A stretch of DNA of 64,000 nucleotides from Actinokineospora enzanensis DSM 44649 (GTDB taxonomy: Bacteria; Actinomycetota; Actinomycetes; Mycobacteriales; Pseudonocardiaceae): the NCBI RefSeq assembly GCF_000374445.1, contig NZ_KB894406.1, positions 186,001 to 250,000 of the forward strand, given 5' to 3'. Positions within the stretch are counted from its first letter, which is position 1. Each line of letters begins with the position of its first letter. Of the stretch, positions 42,391 through 50,606 are shown piece by piece. Position numbers and translations under genes: made by a program. The notes beneath the pieces were generated by a model. That model worked only from the letters and a program-made list of their open reading frames with translations, was not told where the DNA came from and did no database searches.

Positions 42391-43536
42391 TCAGTCGCCA
42401 GCGTAGCCCGTCTCGATGCCCCACGTGGCCAACTTGCCCAGCCAGCGGTCGACCGCGGCCGGTTCGTCGGCCGCCTGGTGCAGTCCCGGCGCGACGTTCC
42501 CGCCGGTGACCTCCAGGATGCCCAGGGCGAGCGGCACCGACACCAGCCGCGGGGTGGCGGCCTCGGTCGCGGTGCCGACGGCGTCGAGAACGTACTCACC
42601 ACTCCAGGTTCTGCCGTCCTCGGTGCGTACGTCGAGGCTTACCGCCATGACCACCCGATCGTGGTCGTCGGTCGTGGTCGGGTGCCGCTCGGCGAGTTCC
42701 GCCGCCAGCGCGGTGATCCGGTCCGCGTCGGCGGTCACCAGCTCGGCGAACACCTCCTTCCACGCCTGGCTCCAGCCGTCCAAACGCATCGTTCCGCGCA
42801 CGAACGTCTCGATCGTCCAGTTGGTCGGAAAGTGGTAGGTCGCCACGAACGGGACACTGTCCCGGTTCGGGTACACCTCGAACGTCTCGTCGCCGATCCG
42901 TTGCGCGCGAACGGCTTCCCACGGCCGCGCGACCTCGACCTCGGCCCCGTCGTCGATCATCCGCGCCGGGCTCAGCAGCGCCGTCAGCACCCCGCGCGGC
43001 GCCCAGCTGAACCGGTAGCGGAAGTCGTTGGGCACGGCGGGATTGCTGCCGCAGTACGAGGTGAACCGGACGGTCGCACGGCCGTCCCCGACGAACTCGC
43101 CCGCCTTGCGCACCAGCTCGTGCGCCAACAGGTGGTCGATACCGGGGTCCAGCCCGATCTCGGTCAGCACGACCAGCCCGCGCGCGGCCGCCGCGTCGGT
43201 CTGCTCGGCGATCCCCGGGCTGAGGTAGCTGGAGCACGCGAAGTGCGCGTCGTGCTCGATCGCCAGGCGCAGCAACGCCGGGTGCTCGGTGGCGGGCAGC
43301 ATGGACACCACGACGTCGCCGGCGCGCAGCTCGGCGGCGAGCTCCGCGTGGCCGAACGTCCGCGTCTCGGCCTGTCCGGACAGTCCCAGCTCGGCCAGCC
43401 GCCTGTCCGCCTTGGCCGCGGTGCGCCCCCACAGCAGCGTCGTGGCCGCCGCGCAGACCAGGCCGAGCCCGCTGCCGGTGGACATGCCGGTGCCGATCCA
43501 GTGCACGCGGCCGCTCGGGGTCACCAGGTCAGCCAT
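42391..43536 (-). CDS. Saccharopine dehydrogenase-like oxidoreductase (LYS9-type)
   Basis: The 381-residue protein, preceded by GGAAGGAGACC, has an N-terminal Rossmann nucleotide site VHWIGTGMSTGSGLGLVCAA and the saccharopine reductase layout: VVVSMLPATEHPALLRLAIE, TEIGLDPGIDHLLAHELVRK and SYCGSNPAVPNDFRYRFSW. In lysine metabolism such enzymes interconvert saccharopine with aminoadipate semialdehyde plus glutamate; homologues also make opine-like secondary amines. Its ATG lies inside the 3' end of the LYS1-like gene (8-base overlap), indicating joint use. Confidence 0.9.
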   Translation of the reverse strand: MADLVTPSGRVHWIGTGMSTGSGLGLVCAAATTLLWGRTAAKADRRLAELGLSGQAETRTFGHAELAAELRAGDVVVSMLPATEHPALLRLAIEHDAHFACSSYLSPGIAEQTDAAAARGLVVLTEIGLDPGIDHLLAHELVRKAGEFVGDGRATVRFTSYCGSNPAVPNDFRYRFSWAPRGVLTALLSPARMIDDGAEVEVARPWEAVRAQRIGDETFEVYPNRDSVPFVATYHFPTNWTIETFVRGTMRLDGWSQAWKEVFAELVTADADRITALAAELAERHPTTTDDHDRVVMAVSLDVRTEDGRTWSGEYVLDAVGTATEAATPRLVSVPLALGILEVTGGNVAPGLHQAADEPAAVDRWLGKLATWGIETGYAGD

Positions 43537-44587
43537 GGAGGTCTCCTTCCGCGCCAAGGCGGGCGATCGCGTCGTCGAACCGGGCGCGGGCGCGGTCCCA
43601 CACCGGGCCGCCCGCGGTGAGGCCGGTCAGGTGCGGCAGCAGCCCGGCGGAGAAGGCCGTGCTGGACTCGCGGGGCAGCAGCGACGGCAGGTTGTCGATG
43701 GCCAGCACGTCCAGCACCGGACTGCCCGCGTGCACCGTGCGCGCGGGGGAGTCCCAGGTCGTGGTCTTGTCGTTGATCGGCAACCGGTTCAGGTCCGAGG
43801 TGACGTCGCAGGTCACGTCGGAGACGGTGCGCAGCACGCGGCCCGGCGCGGTCGTGTCGGCCGCGGTGAGGAACGGCGTGCCGGGCTCGTTCGCGAACAC
43901 GGTGTTGACCAGGATGTCGTGGCCCAGCAGGGCTTCCCGGTCCAGCGCCCGGGTCTCGGCCAGGTCCCACTCGGTGGTCGGCACGCCCGCCACCGCCAAC
44001 GCCTCCACGGCGCCCCGGCCGGACCGGCCCAGCGCGCCGACCACCAGCGCCCGTTCGGCGGCCGGGGTGGCGCGCAGCCGGGCGTCCAGGTCTTCCCGAC
44101 TGCCGGAGCGCAGCGGGGCGAGCAGCTCGTTGCGGTGGTGGAGGACGGCGAGCGCGGCGCCCACGTAGCCCGCCCAGAAGCCGAACGCGACCACCCGGCG
44201 GCCGTCGTCGTCGACCAGCTCCTCCAGGTCGAGCAGGGTGCCGCCGCCCCAGGTGAGCCTGCGCAGCAGGTCGGGCCCGTCGACCTGGCCCTTGAAAGCG
44301 TGGCCGAAGAAGATGTGCCGGTGGGTCAGCGCCCGCGCGGCCGAGGAGGGCTCCTTGAGCCCGAGCACGAACACCTCCGGCGGCGCGTCCGGCCAGGTGT
44401 CCCCAGGCACGACCCGGCAGCCCGCGGCCGCGTACTCCTCGACCGGGAACGCCCGCTGTCCGGCCTCCTCGACCATCACCGCGAACCCCGCCTCGACCAG
44501 GCGCGCGGCGTCCGCGGGTACCAGTGGTGTGCGCTCCTCGTGCGGCGCGACCTCGCGGCGCAGCCACAACCCCGTCCTGCTCGACAT
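43529..44587 (-). CDS. Saccharopine dehydrogenase, lysine-forming type (LYS1-like)
   Basis: The 352-residue protein begins MSSRTGLWLRREVAPHEERT, the AlaDh/PNT N-terminal domain, then GLKEPSSAARALTHRHIFFG and HAFKGQVDG, which hold the substrate-site Lys and His of fungal LYS1 enzymes. The NAD site region is ALVVGALGRSGRGAVEALA. LYS1 interconverts lysine plus 2-oxoglutarate with saccharopine. Directly followed by the LYS9-like gene with an eight-base overlap. The spacer upstream contains a 24-bp tandem repeat. Substrates may differ from lysine here. Confidence 0.9.
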   Translation of the reverse strand: MSSRTGLWLRREVAPHEERTPLVPADAARLVEAGFAVMVEEAGQRAFPVEEYAAAGCRVVPGDTWPDAPPEVFVLGLKEPSSAARALTHRHIFFGHAFKGQVDGPDLLRRLTWGGGTLLDLEELVDDDGRRVVAFGFWAGYVGAALAVLHHRNELLAPLRSGSREDLDARLRATPAAERALVVGALGRSGRGAVEALAVAGVPTTEWDLAETRALDREALLGHDILVNTVFANEPGTPFLTAADTTAPGRVLRTVSDVTCDVTSDLNRLPINDKTTTWDSPARTVHAGSPVLDVLAIDNLPSLLPRESSTAFSAGLLPHLTGLTAGGPVWDRARARFDDAIARLGAEGDLHG

Positions 44588-44634
44588 CTGTTCTGCTCGT
44601 CCCCTTGTCCGTGCTCGCTGGCTGGGTGAATGGC

Positions 44635-44697
44635 CGGGTGGGTGGGTTGGAAGATCAGCGGGTGGGTGGGTTGGAAGATCAGTGGGTGGGTCAGTGG
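44635..44697. repeat. Tandem 24-bp repeat
   Basis: Two exact copies of a 24-base unit (44635-44658 and 44659-44682; both contain GGTTGGAAGATCAG) and a partial third. The array lies between the ThDP gene stop and the LYS1-like start, which are on the same strand. Confidence 0.9.
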
Positions 44698-46415
44698 ATG
44701 GGGCGGGTGCGCTGGGCCCCGGACAGCGCGGCCTGCCAGCTGGCGACCGGCGGCGGCACCTCGATGTGGCTGGGCACCGCGACGTGGATGACCGACGGCC
44801 CCTCGGCCGTCGCCGCCTGCTTGGCCAGCACCGCGAACTCGGCGGCGGTGTGCGCGCGGGCGCCGGTGACGCCCATGCCCGCGGCCAGCAGCACCGGGTC
44901 CAGCGGGCCGGGGTCGACGGCGAAGTAGCGGCCGCCCGCGTACAGGTGCTGGATCATCTTGATCCAGCCCATCGAGGTGTTGTCCAGCACCACGTAGGTG
45001 ACCGGCAGCCGCAGCCGGGCCGCGGTCTCCCACTCGCCCACGGCCATGGCCACGCTGTTCTCCGTGGTCAGGCACAGCACGCGGGAGCCGGGGTGGCCGA
45101 CCGCGAGCGCGATGGACGCCGGGATGGCGAAGCCCATCGGGCCGTGGCCGCGCGGGATGACCACCCGCCAGCCGTCGCCGGGGCACTCCCAGAAGCTGGA
45201 CAGGTACGGCGTCGGCGTGCCCGCGTCCGCGGCGATCCAGGTGTCGCGGCCGAACGCCTCGCCGAGCGCCCGGACGACCTCGCGCGGGTGCACCACGCCC
45301 TCGTCGAGCACCGGCGTGTCGGCGTCGACGTGGCTCGCCCACACCGCGCGGGCGGCCGCGATCTCGGCGGACCTGGCCGCGCGGACCTCCTCGGCCGCGG
45401 CCGGGATGGCGGCCACGACCTGGGCCAACACCGCCTTCGCGTCGCCGACCATGGCGACCCCGCGCGGGTAGTTGTGCCCGGCCCGGCCCTCGTCGGCCTC
45501 GATGTGCGCCACCTTGACCGAGCCGTCCCGCGGCGGGGCGGTGAAGCCGAGCGTGTCGGTGGCGTTGGCCCGGGTGCCCACGAACAGCACCGCGTCCGCC
45601 TCGGCGAGCCGGGCGTTGGCGTAGTCGCGGGCGCCGTTGGCGCCGATCACGCCCAGCGCCAGCGGGTGCGCCTCGTCCAGCGCGCCCTTGCCGTGGATGG
45701 TCGTGGCGACCGGGACGGCCCCGCGCTCGGCCAGCGCGCGCAGCTCCGGCCAGGCGCCGGACAGGTGCGCGCCGCCGCCCGCGACGATCACCGGGTGCGC
45801 GGCGTCGGCGAGCATGTGCGCGGCGATCCGGACCGCGTCCAGCCTGCCCGCAGGCCGGTCGGTGGCCACCTCGGCGCGGGTGAGCGTGCCCTGCGGCGGC
45901 GCGTCGTCGAGCTCGGCCTCCAGCACGTCCTCCGGGAAGATCAACGCCACCGGGCCGGGACGGCCGGTGGTGGCCGCCCGGATCGCCGCCTCGACGGCAG
46001 CCGGGATGTCCCGCGGGTCGGTGACCGTGCGCCGCCACTTGGTGCAGGCGGCGAACAGCGCGTCCTGGTCCATCTCGCTGATCGGCGCGGTGCCCGCGCT
46101 GCGGGTGTTGTTGTCGGTGGCCAGCGCCACCAGCGGGATGCTCGACGTCAGCGCCTCGGCCAGACCGCTGGCCAGGTAGACCGCGCCCGCCCCGCTGGGC
46201 GCCTCGCACACGCCCAGCCGCCCGGTGGCGCGGGAGAACGCGTCGGCCATGAACCCGGCGTGCCGCTCGTCCCTGGCCAGCACGTGCCGGATCTCGTCGG
46301 CGCGCCGCCGCAGCACGTCGTAGAGGGCGATGCTGGTGTCCCCCGGGAACCCGAAGACCGTGTCCACGCCGCGCCGCGTCAACGACTCGACCAGCAGATC
46401 CGCTCCGTTGCCCAT
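44691..46415 (-). CDS. ThDP-dependent enzyme, acetolactate-synthase-like, with altered cofactor motif
   Basis: The 574-residue protein has the three-domain ThDP layout: Pyr domain with the activating Glu50 in LARDERHAGFMADAF, a central nucleotide-like domain (HPVIVAGGGAHLSG), and the PP domain from about residue 380. The usual GDG...NN metal/diphosphate motif is changed to Thr-Glu-Asn (451-453) and Asp-Asn (478-479) in CLTTENSVAMAVGEWETAA and VVLDNTSMGW. It may still bind ThDP with unusual chemistry or be non-canonical. It sits between the methyltransferase and LYS1-like genes. Confidence 0.85.
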   Translation of the reverse strand: MGNGADLLVESLTRRGVDTVFGFPGDTSIALYDVLRRRADEIRHVLARDERHAGFMADAFSRATGRLGVCEAPSGAGAVYLASGLAEALTSSIPLVALATDNNTRSAGTAPISEMDQDALFAACTKWRRTVTDPRDIPAAVEAAIRAATTGRPGPVALIFPEDVLEAELDDAPPQGTLTRAEVATDRPAGRLDAVRIAAHMLADAAHPVIVAGGGAHLSGAWPELRALAERGAVPVATTIHGKGALDEAHPLALGVIGANGARDYANARLAEADAVLFVGTRANATDTLGFTAPPRDGSVKVAHIEADEGRAGHNYPRGVAMVGDAKAVLAQVVAAIPAAAEEVRAARSAEIAAARAVWASHVDADTPVLDEGVVHPREVVRALGEAFGRDTWIAADAGTPTPYLSSFWECPGDGWRVVIPRGHGPMGFAIPASIALAVGHPGSRVLCLTTENSVAMAVGEWETAARLRLPVTYVVLDNTSMGWIKMIQHLYAGGRYFAVDPGPLDPVLLAAGMGVTGARAHTAAEFAVLAKQAATAEGPSVIHVAVPSHIEVPPPVASWQAALSGAQRTRPIH

Positions 46416-46426
46416 GCCCTGCCTTC

Positions 46427-46468
46427 CTGTTCCTGCCGCTCTGTTCCTGCTGTCCTGTTCCTGCGGCG
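46427..46468. repeat. Three tandem 14-bp repeats
   Basis: Three units of CTGTTCCTGC plus four variable bases. On the minus strand each unit reads GCAGGAACAG, giving three AGGA cores just upstream of the ThDP gene's ATG, so the array may add ribosome-binding cores. Confidence 0.9.
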
Positions 46469-46478
46469 GGGTGCTCGG

Positions 46479-47174
46479 TCAGCGGGTGAGGTGCGCGGTC
46501 ACGATCGACCGCACGCGCTCGCCGGAGATCGGTCGGTGGTAGCGGAACTCGCCGGGCTCGGCCTTGTCGAAACCGGCGGCGACGGCCTGGTCGGCGATGT
46601 AGTCGGCGGACAACCAGTGGAAACCGTCCACGCCGGGCGCCTGCTGGACGGGCGATCCGTCGTTGGGCGCGTCATTCGACGCGACAAGGCAGGCCAGGCC
46701 GTCGGCGCCCGGCTTCAGCCAGGCGCGGATCCGGGACAGCACCGGGACGAGACCGGCGGCCGGGTCGTTGAGGTGGCCGAGCACGCCGTCGATGTAGGCG
46801 ACGGTCCAGTGCCTGCCCGGTTCCCACTGGTAGATGTCGGCGCACTCGGCCTGGACACCCTTCCGCCTGGCCAGCTCCACCGCCTCCGGCATGGCGTCGA
46901 TGGCCAGCACCCGGTAGCCGCGGTCGACCAGCTCGGCCTCCACGGCGGCGTTCCCGCAGCCCAGGCTGAGCAGCTCGCCGCCGTCGCGGTCCAGCTCGGC
47001 GGCCAGCCGGTCGGCCATCCAGGTGCGGTACTCCAGGCTGTAGGTCGACGGCGTCACCGAGTCCCCGCGGCTGCCGCCGTCCTCCCAGACGTGGAACAGG
47101 CTGGCGCTGTCGGTGTTCTTGTCGAGGTAGAAGCGGACGAGGTCGTCCTGGTTCCTCGCAGGCGTGTGGAACAT
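46479..47174 (-). CDS. Class I SAM-dependent methyltransferase
   Basis: The ATG at 47174 is chosen because GGGGGA lies five bases upstream; an in-frame ATG at 47186 is the alternative. The 231-residue protein has LLSLGCGNAAVEAELVDRG as the SAM site, then VLAIDAMPEAVELARRKG and VAYIDGVLGHLNDPAAGL. It resembles small-molecule methyltransferases of the Methyltransf_11/25 type. It is the first gene of the minus-strand amino-acid-derivative operon and would methylate the intermediate or product. Confidence 0.88.
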   Translation of the reverse strand: MFHTPARNQDDLVRFYLDKNTDSASLFHVWEDGGSRGDSVTPSTYSLEYRTWMADRLAAELDRDGGELLSLGCGNAAVEAELVDRGYRVLAIDAMPEAVELARRKGVQAECADIYQWEPGRHWTVAYIDGVLGHLNDPAAGLVPVLSRIRAWLKPGADGLACLVASNDAPNDGSPVQQAPGVDGFHWLSADYIADQAVAAGFDKAEPGEFRYHRPISGERVRSIVTAHLTR

Positions 47175-48166
47175 CGTTTCCCCCATCGTCGACAGAGTCG
47201 GCGCGCCGGTGGGCGACACCGCTGAATTCGGCCGCGATAACGCATGTGCCATTCTTCGTGCAATACCCACCCCACGCACGGGCAGGCCGAAACACCGACA
47301 GCGCACCGTCGGATACGAAGGTCGTTCCCCTTTGTGTCGGGTGCCTTCCCCCAGTTCCCCGTGAACACAACACAGTCCCCGCGAGTCCGGGGCCGGTGTC
47401 CCGCCCGGATCGCGGAACCGATTGTCATCAGGTCCGGCTATGGGTCGCAACCGCCCGTTCGAGTGAACAGGCCGCGGTCGCTGTGTAGCGTGACCGTCAT
47501 CACGCCGAGGTATGCGCGCGGTATACCGGGTCGTCGATGGAAAACGTGTGACCGGCGCGTTAGACGATCATATGCGGCAGATGTCGACATCCCTCGAATC
47601 GAGCACGAAACGGGTGAACGTCAAATACGCGAACGTCGAGATGTATCAACTCCTGGCTTAACTCGACGCCCGGCTGAACGCCAGTCCCACGCCGAAGCCA
47701 TCGGCACCCCGCCCATGCGACCCTGTCGCGGGCTGTCCCGTCCTGTTGAGCTCTTGACGACCATCGCGGTTTCCATACCGTGAATCGGGGGCGTCCGCAA
47801 TGCCACGCCCGCGCGGGCCGAGAGGGGCCATGGGGTAGACCGCCATCCATGTCGTGTCTTGATCATTCCGGCGTTTGCGGACTTGGCACGAAAGACGATC
47901 CGATGAGCGTCGAATAGTCTACCGTCGATATTTGCAATTCGATAAGTCGCATGCGGATTGTTTTCGGCGATTCGGTCCCGTCGCCGTGCTGCCGCGTTGT
48001 CGTCAGGTGGAGAGCCCGAACCGGCAAACGGTTCGCGGGTGGATGGTTGGCTCGGCAGGGGATGATCGGATGGTCGATCCGGCCCTTCTGCCCCCTCGGC
48101 GCATACGCCAGGATGTCGGTGATCATGAAGCGCGGTCGGCGAGACCGCAGGGTGGAGGAGGAATCC
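47175..48166. other. Gene-free spacer of nearly 1 kb
   Basis: Divergent promoter region of the methyltransferase (minus) and SnoaL-like (plus) genes. I see no convincing coding sequence or RNA gene. It contains an 18-base dyad, GCGTGA-N6-TCACGC (47488-47505), and an AT-richer stretch around 47915-47960. Base composition looks less GC-rich than the flanks, which suggests accumulated or unselected DNA. Confidence 0.5.
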
Positions 48167-48628
48167 GTGGCCGATGCTGGGGGAGCCGCCGTGGCGGACC
48201 GGTTGGATGTCATCGAGACGTGTACGCGGGTGGTGTGGCATACCGATCAGCGGGAGTGGGAGCGGCTCGGGGAGGTGTTCGCGGACCGGGTTTCCCTGGA
48301 CTACACCAGTCTCAACGGGGGTGAGCCCGTCACGCTGGCGCCGGAGGTGATCATCGGGGCCTGGCGGGACGCGCTCGGCGGGTATGACTCGACGCACCAT
48401 CTGCTCACCAACCATCTCGTGACCGTGGCCGGTGACGAGGCCGTGTGCACCGCCGCTTTCCTTGCCACGCACCGGCTCGGGTCGGCGCTCGGTGGTTCGT
48501 TGTGGACACTCGGGGGCACGTACCGGTTCTCGCTCACGCGGTCCGACCGGTGGCGGATCGACGGCATGGTGATGACCGCGGTCTGGGGCGACGGCAACCG
48601 CGACCTGCCCGCGCAAGCGGCGAAATGA
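48167..48628 (+). CDS. SnoaL-like (NTF2-fold) protein
   Basis: The GTG at 48167 follows GGAGGAGGAATCC and gives 153 residues. The fold signature is CTRVVWHTDQREWERLGEVF, then DRVSLDYTSLNGGEPV and DSTHHLLTNHLVTVAGDEAV, with His residues in the cavity as in SnoaL_4 dimers. Its stop overlaps an ATG of the hydrolase gene frame (ATGA), so both form an operon. It may act on a polyketide intermediate or be a steroid-isomerase-like protein. Confidence 0.82.
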   Translation: MADAGGAAVADRLDVIETCTRVVWHTDQREWERLGEVFADRVSLDYTSLNGGEPVTLAPEVIIGAWRDALGGYDSTHHLLTNHLVTVAGDEAVCTAAFLATHRLGSALGGSLWTLGGTYRFSLTRSDRWRIDGMVMTAVWGDGNRDLPAQAAK

Positions 48629-48645
48629 ACCTGGGGGAGCAGAAC

Positions 48646-49518
48646 ATGAAGACGACGTTCGACAGCGATGGCGTTCAGCTGGTCGGGAACCTCTACCTGC
48701 CCGCGGGTGCGGACACCGCACCGGGCGTTGTGGTCGCGGGCACCTGGACGAGCGTGAAGGAGCTGATGGCCGACCGTTACGCCCAGCGGCTCGCCGAACG
48801 CGGGTTCGCCGCGCTTTCCTTCGACTTCGCCGGTTTCGGCGAGTCCGGCGGCGAGCCCCGCGACGTCGAGTCACCGGCGTCGAAGGTGCGCGACATCCAC
48901 AACGCGGTCACGTTCCTGACCGACCACCCCTCCGTGGACGGCGACCGCGTCGGCGCGCTCGGCATCTGCGCCGCCGCCATGTACATGGCCGAGAACACCG
49001 CGCACGACCCACGCGTGCGGTCCCTCGCCCTGATCGCTCCCTGGCTGCACGACCGCCCGATCGTCGAGGCCTCCTACGGCGGTGCGGACGGCGTGGCCGC
49101 CAAGATCGAGCTGGCCCGTCGAGCCCGCGCGCGGTTCGAGGAGACCGGCGAGGTCGAGTACGTCCCGGTGGTCAGCGGCACCGACCCGGACGCCGCCATG
49201 CCCTTCGACATCGACTTCTACCTCAACCCGGCCCGTGGCGGCATTCCCGCCTGGCCCAACCGCTATGCCGTGCAGGCCTGGGAGGAATGGCTCACCTACG
49301 ACGCCGTCGCCCTGGCCCCGGAGATCACCCAGCCCACGCTCATCGTGCACAGCGAGGACGCGGCGATCCCGGACGGCACGCGCCGGTTCCACGCCGGACT
49401 GCCCGGTCGCAAGGACATCCTGTGGTCGCAGGGCACCCAGTTCGACTTCTACGACCAGGAACCGCAGGTGACTTTGTCGGCCGACACCGCCGCCGCGCAC
49501 TTCCGCCGCACTCTCTGA
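48646..49518 (+). CDS. Alpha/beta hydrolase
   Basis: I prefer the ATG at 48646, preceded by GGGGGAG, over the one at 48625. The 290-residue protein has an alpha/beta hydrolase core with SFDFAGFGESGGEPRD, a nucleophile-elbow region ALGICAAAMYMAE (Cys in place of Ser), and a C-terminal LIVHSEDAAIPDG. The Cys nucleophile and the DUF-type family context (dienelactone-hydrolase/YcjY-like) are notable; the His near the end is not obvious. It is co-transcribed with the SnoaL-like gene. Confidence 0.88.
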   Translation: MKTTFDSDGVQLVGNLYLPAGADTAPGVVVAGTWTSVKELMADRYAQRLAERGFAALSFDFAGFGESGGEPRDVESPASKVRDIHNAVTFLTDHPSVDGDRVGALGICAAAMYMAENTAHDPRVRSLALIAPWLHDRPIVEASYGGADGVAAKIELARRARARFEETGEVEYVPVVSGTDPDAAMPFDIDFYLNPARGGIPAWPNRYAVQAWEEWLTYDAVALAPEITQPTLIVHSEDAAIPDGTRRFHAGLPGRKDILWSQGTQFDFYDQEPQVTLSADTAAAHFRRTL

Positions 49519-49526
49519 TCCCGAGT

Positions 49527-49556
49527 ACCGGCCGGGCCCAAACAGGCCTGGCCGGT
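49527..49556. terminator. Bidirectional hairpin between convergent genes
   Basis: Twelve-base arms, ACCGGCCGGGCC and GGCCTGGCCGGT with one mismatch, around a six-base AAA-containing loop, between the hydrolase stop (49518) and the stop of the discoidin protein (49560). Confidence 0.65.
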
Positions 49557-49559
49557 GCC

Positions 49560-50447
49560 TCAGGAGACGGTCATCTCCGAAATGGCCACCTTGTCGATCG
49601 GCAGCTTCCGGTTGTCCTCCTCGCCGGGAACGCTGCTGAGAATGGTGAGCGTCACCGAACTGGTCGCCCGCGTCGGTATCGACACCGACTGCGCCCCGCG
49701 TCGACCCGGATCGGTGTCGAAGGTCGCGGTGACCGCCGTGCCGTCGGAGAAGGAAAGCCGCACGCCCGCGATACGACGGCACTGGCGATAACGGTCCGTG
49801 CCGTCGAACGGATCCGTCTTCGCGAACCCGGGAACCACCGACACCGAGCTGACCAGGACGGGCGAGGAGTACCCGATCGTCAGCGACTGCCCCACGCCAT
49901 CGGAATCGCACCGCCACGCGGTGTCGCTGTACCCGTCCACCGCTTTGTCTGCCTCATAACTGAACGGCGTCCCCGCCGCGTCCTTTCCCGGCGGCGACAC
50001 GCAGCTCGCACTGACCGACGACGGGGCGACGCCCCCGGCAGTCGGGAACCTGGGCACCGGCTGGGTGGTCGTGGTCGTGCTGGTGTCCTCATAGGACGAA
50101 GTGGTCGTCGAAGTCCACGTGGCGGCGACTCCGGACCCGCTGCTGGCCTGACCCGCCGACGCGGACGACGACCGCGTCCACACCACGAAAACCGCCACCA
50201 CCGCGGCGACCGCGAGCACGACCGAGCAGGCGGCCACCACGGTCATCCGGTCCGCGTGTCTCCGCGCGGCGGCCGCCTGAGTCAACGCCGTCTGCGACCA
50301 CGCCGTCTGCGGCGACACTGTCCGAGGCGACATCGCGGGCAACACCGAGGCAGGGGCAGTGGGCACCACCGCGAACCCGGGCACGCACTGGCACGGCGCC
50401 CCGGACGCGGGAAGCCTTCGCGAACAGACTGGGCAAAAGCCGGACAT
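49560..50447 (-). CDS. Zinc-ribbon/transmembrane protein with discoidin-like ectodomain
   Basis: The ATG at 50447 follows TGGAG; 295 residues. The N-terminus has Cys pairs CPVC and CQC (residues 4-21), a likely zinc ribbon in the cytoplasm. A transmembrane helix lies at about residues 68-90. A Ser/Thr-rich linker leads to a C-terminal F5/8C-like domain: DKAVDGYSDTAWRCDSDGVG, then LTIGYSSPVLVSSVSVVPGF. Function unknown; a membrane sensor of extracellular ligands is one option. It is divergent from the MarR gene. Confidence 0.75.
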   Translation of the reverse strand: MSGFCPVCSRRLPASGAPCQCVPGFAVVPTAPASVLPAMSPRTVSPQTAWSQTALTQAAAARRHADRMTVVAACSVVLAVAAVVAVFVVWTRSSSASAGQASSGSGVAATWTSTTTSSYEDTSTTTTTQPVPRFPTAGGVAPSSVSASCVSPPGKDAAGTPFSYEADKAVDGYSDTAWRCDSDGVGQSLTIGYSSPVLVSSVSVVPGFAKTDPFDGTDRYRQCRRIAGVRLSFSDGTAVTATFDTDPGRRGAQSVSIPTRATSSVTLTILSSVPGEEDNRKLPIDKVAISEMTVS

Positions 50448-50606
50448 GGCCACTCCAGACGACTAGGCATCTCCGAGACTACGTCGCCCCGCCCCGCGGT
50501 CCGTTACCCCCGCCGTCGCGCCGAGCGCGCCGTCCGATCGCGTGGACCGGCCTTCCAGCGCCCAAGTCCAGCATTCGACCGCGGTGTTCGGCGGACGGGG
50601 GCGAAC

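Noticed and set aside
9418-46468. CRISPR array
   Set aside because: The repeats are direct head-to-tail units of 14-24 bases without spacers, and no cas genes are present.
47246-47880. Small open frames in the 47.2-47.9 kb spacer
   Set aside because: They overlap one another on both strands, have no recognisable domain and lack ribosome sites.
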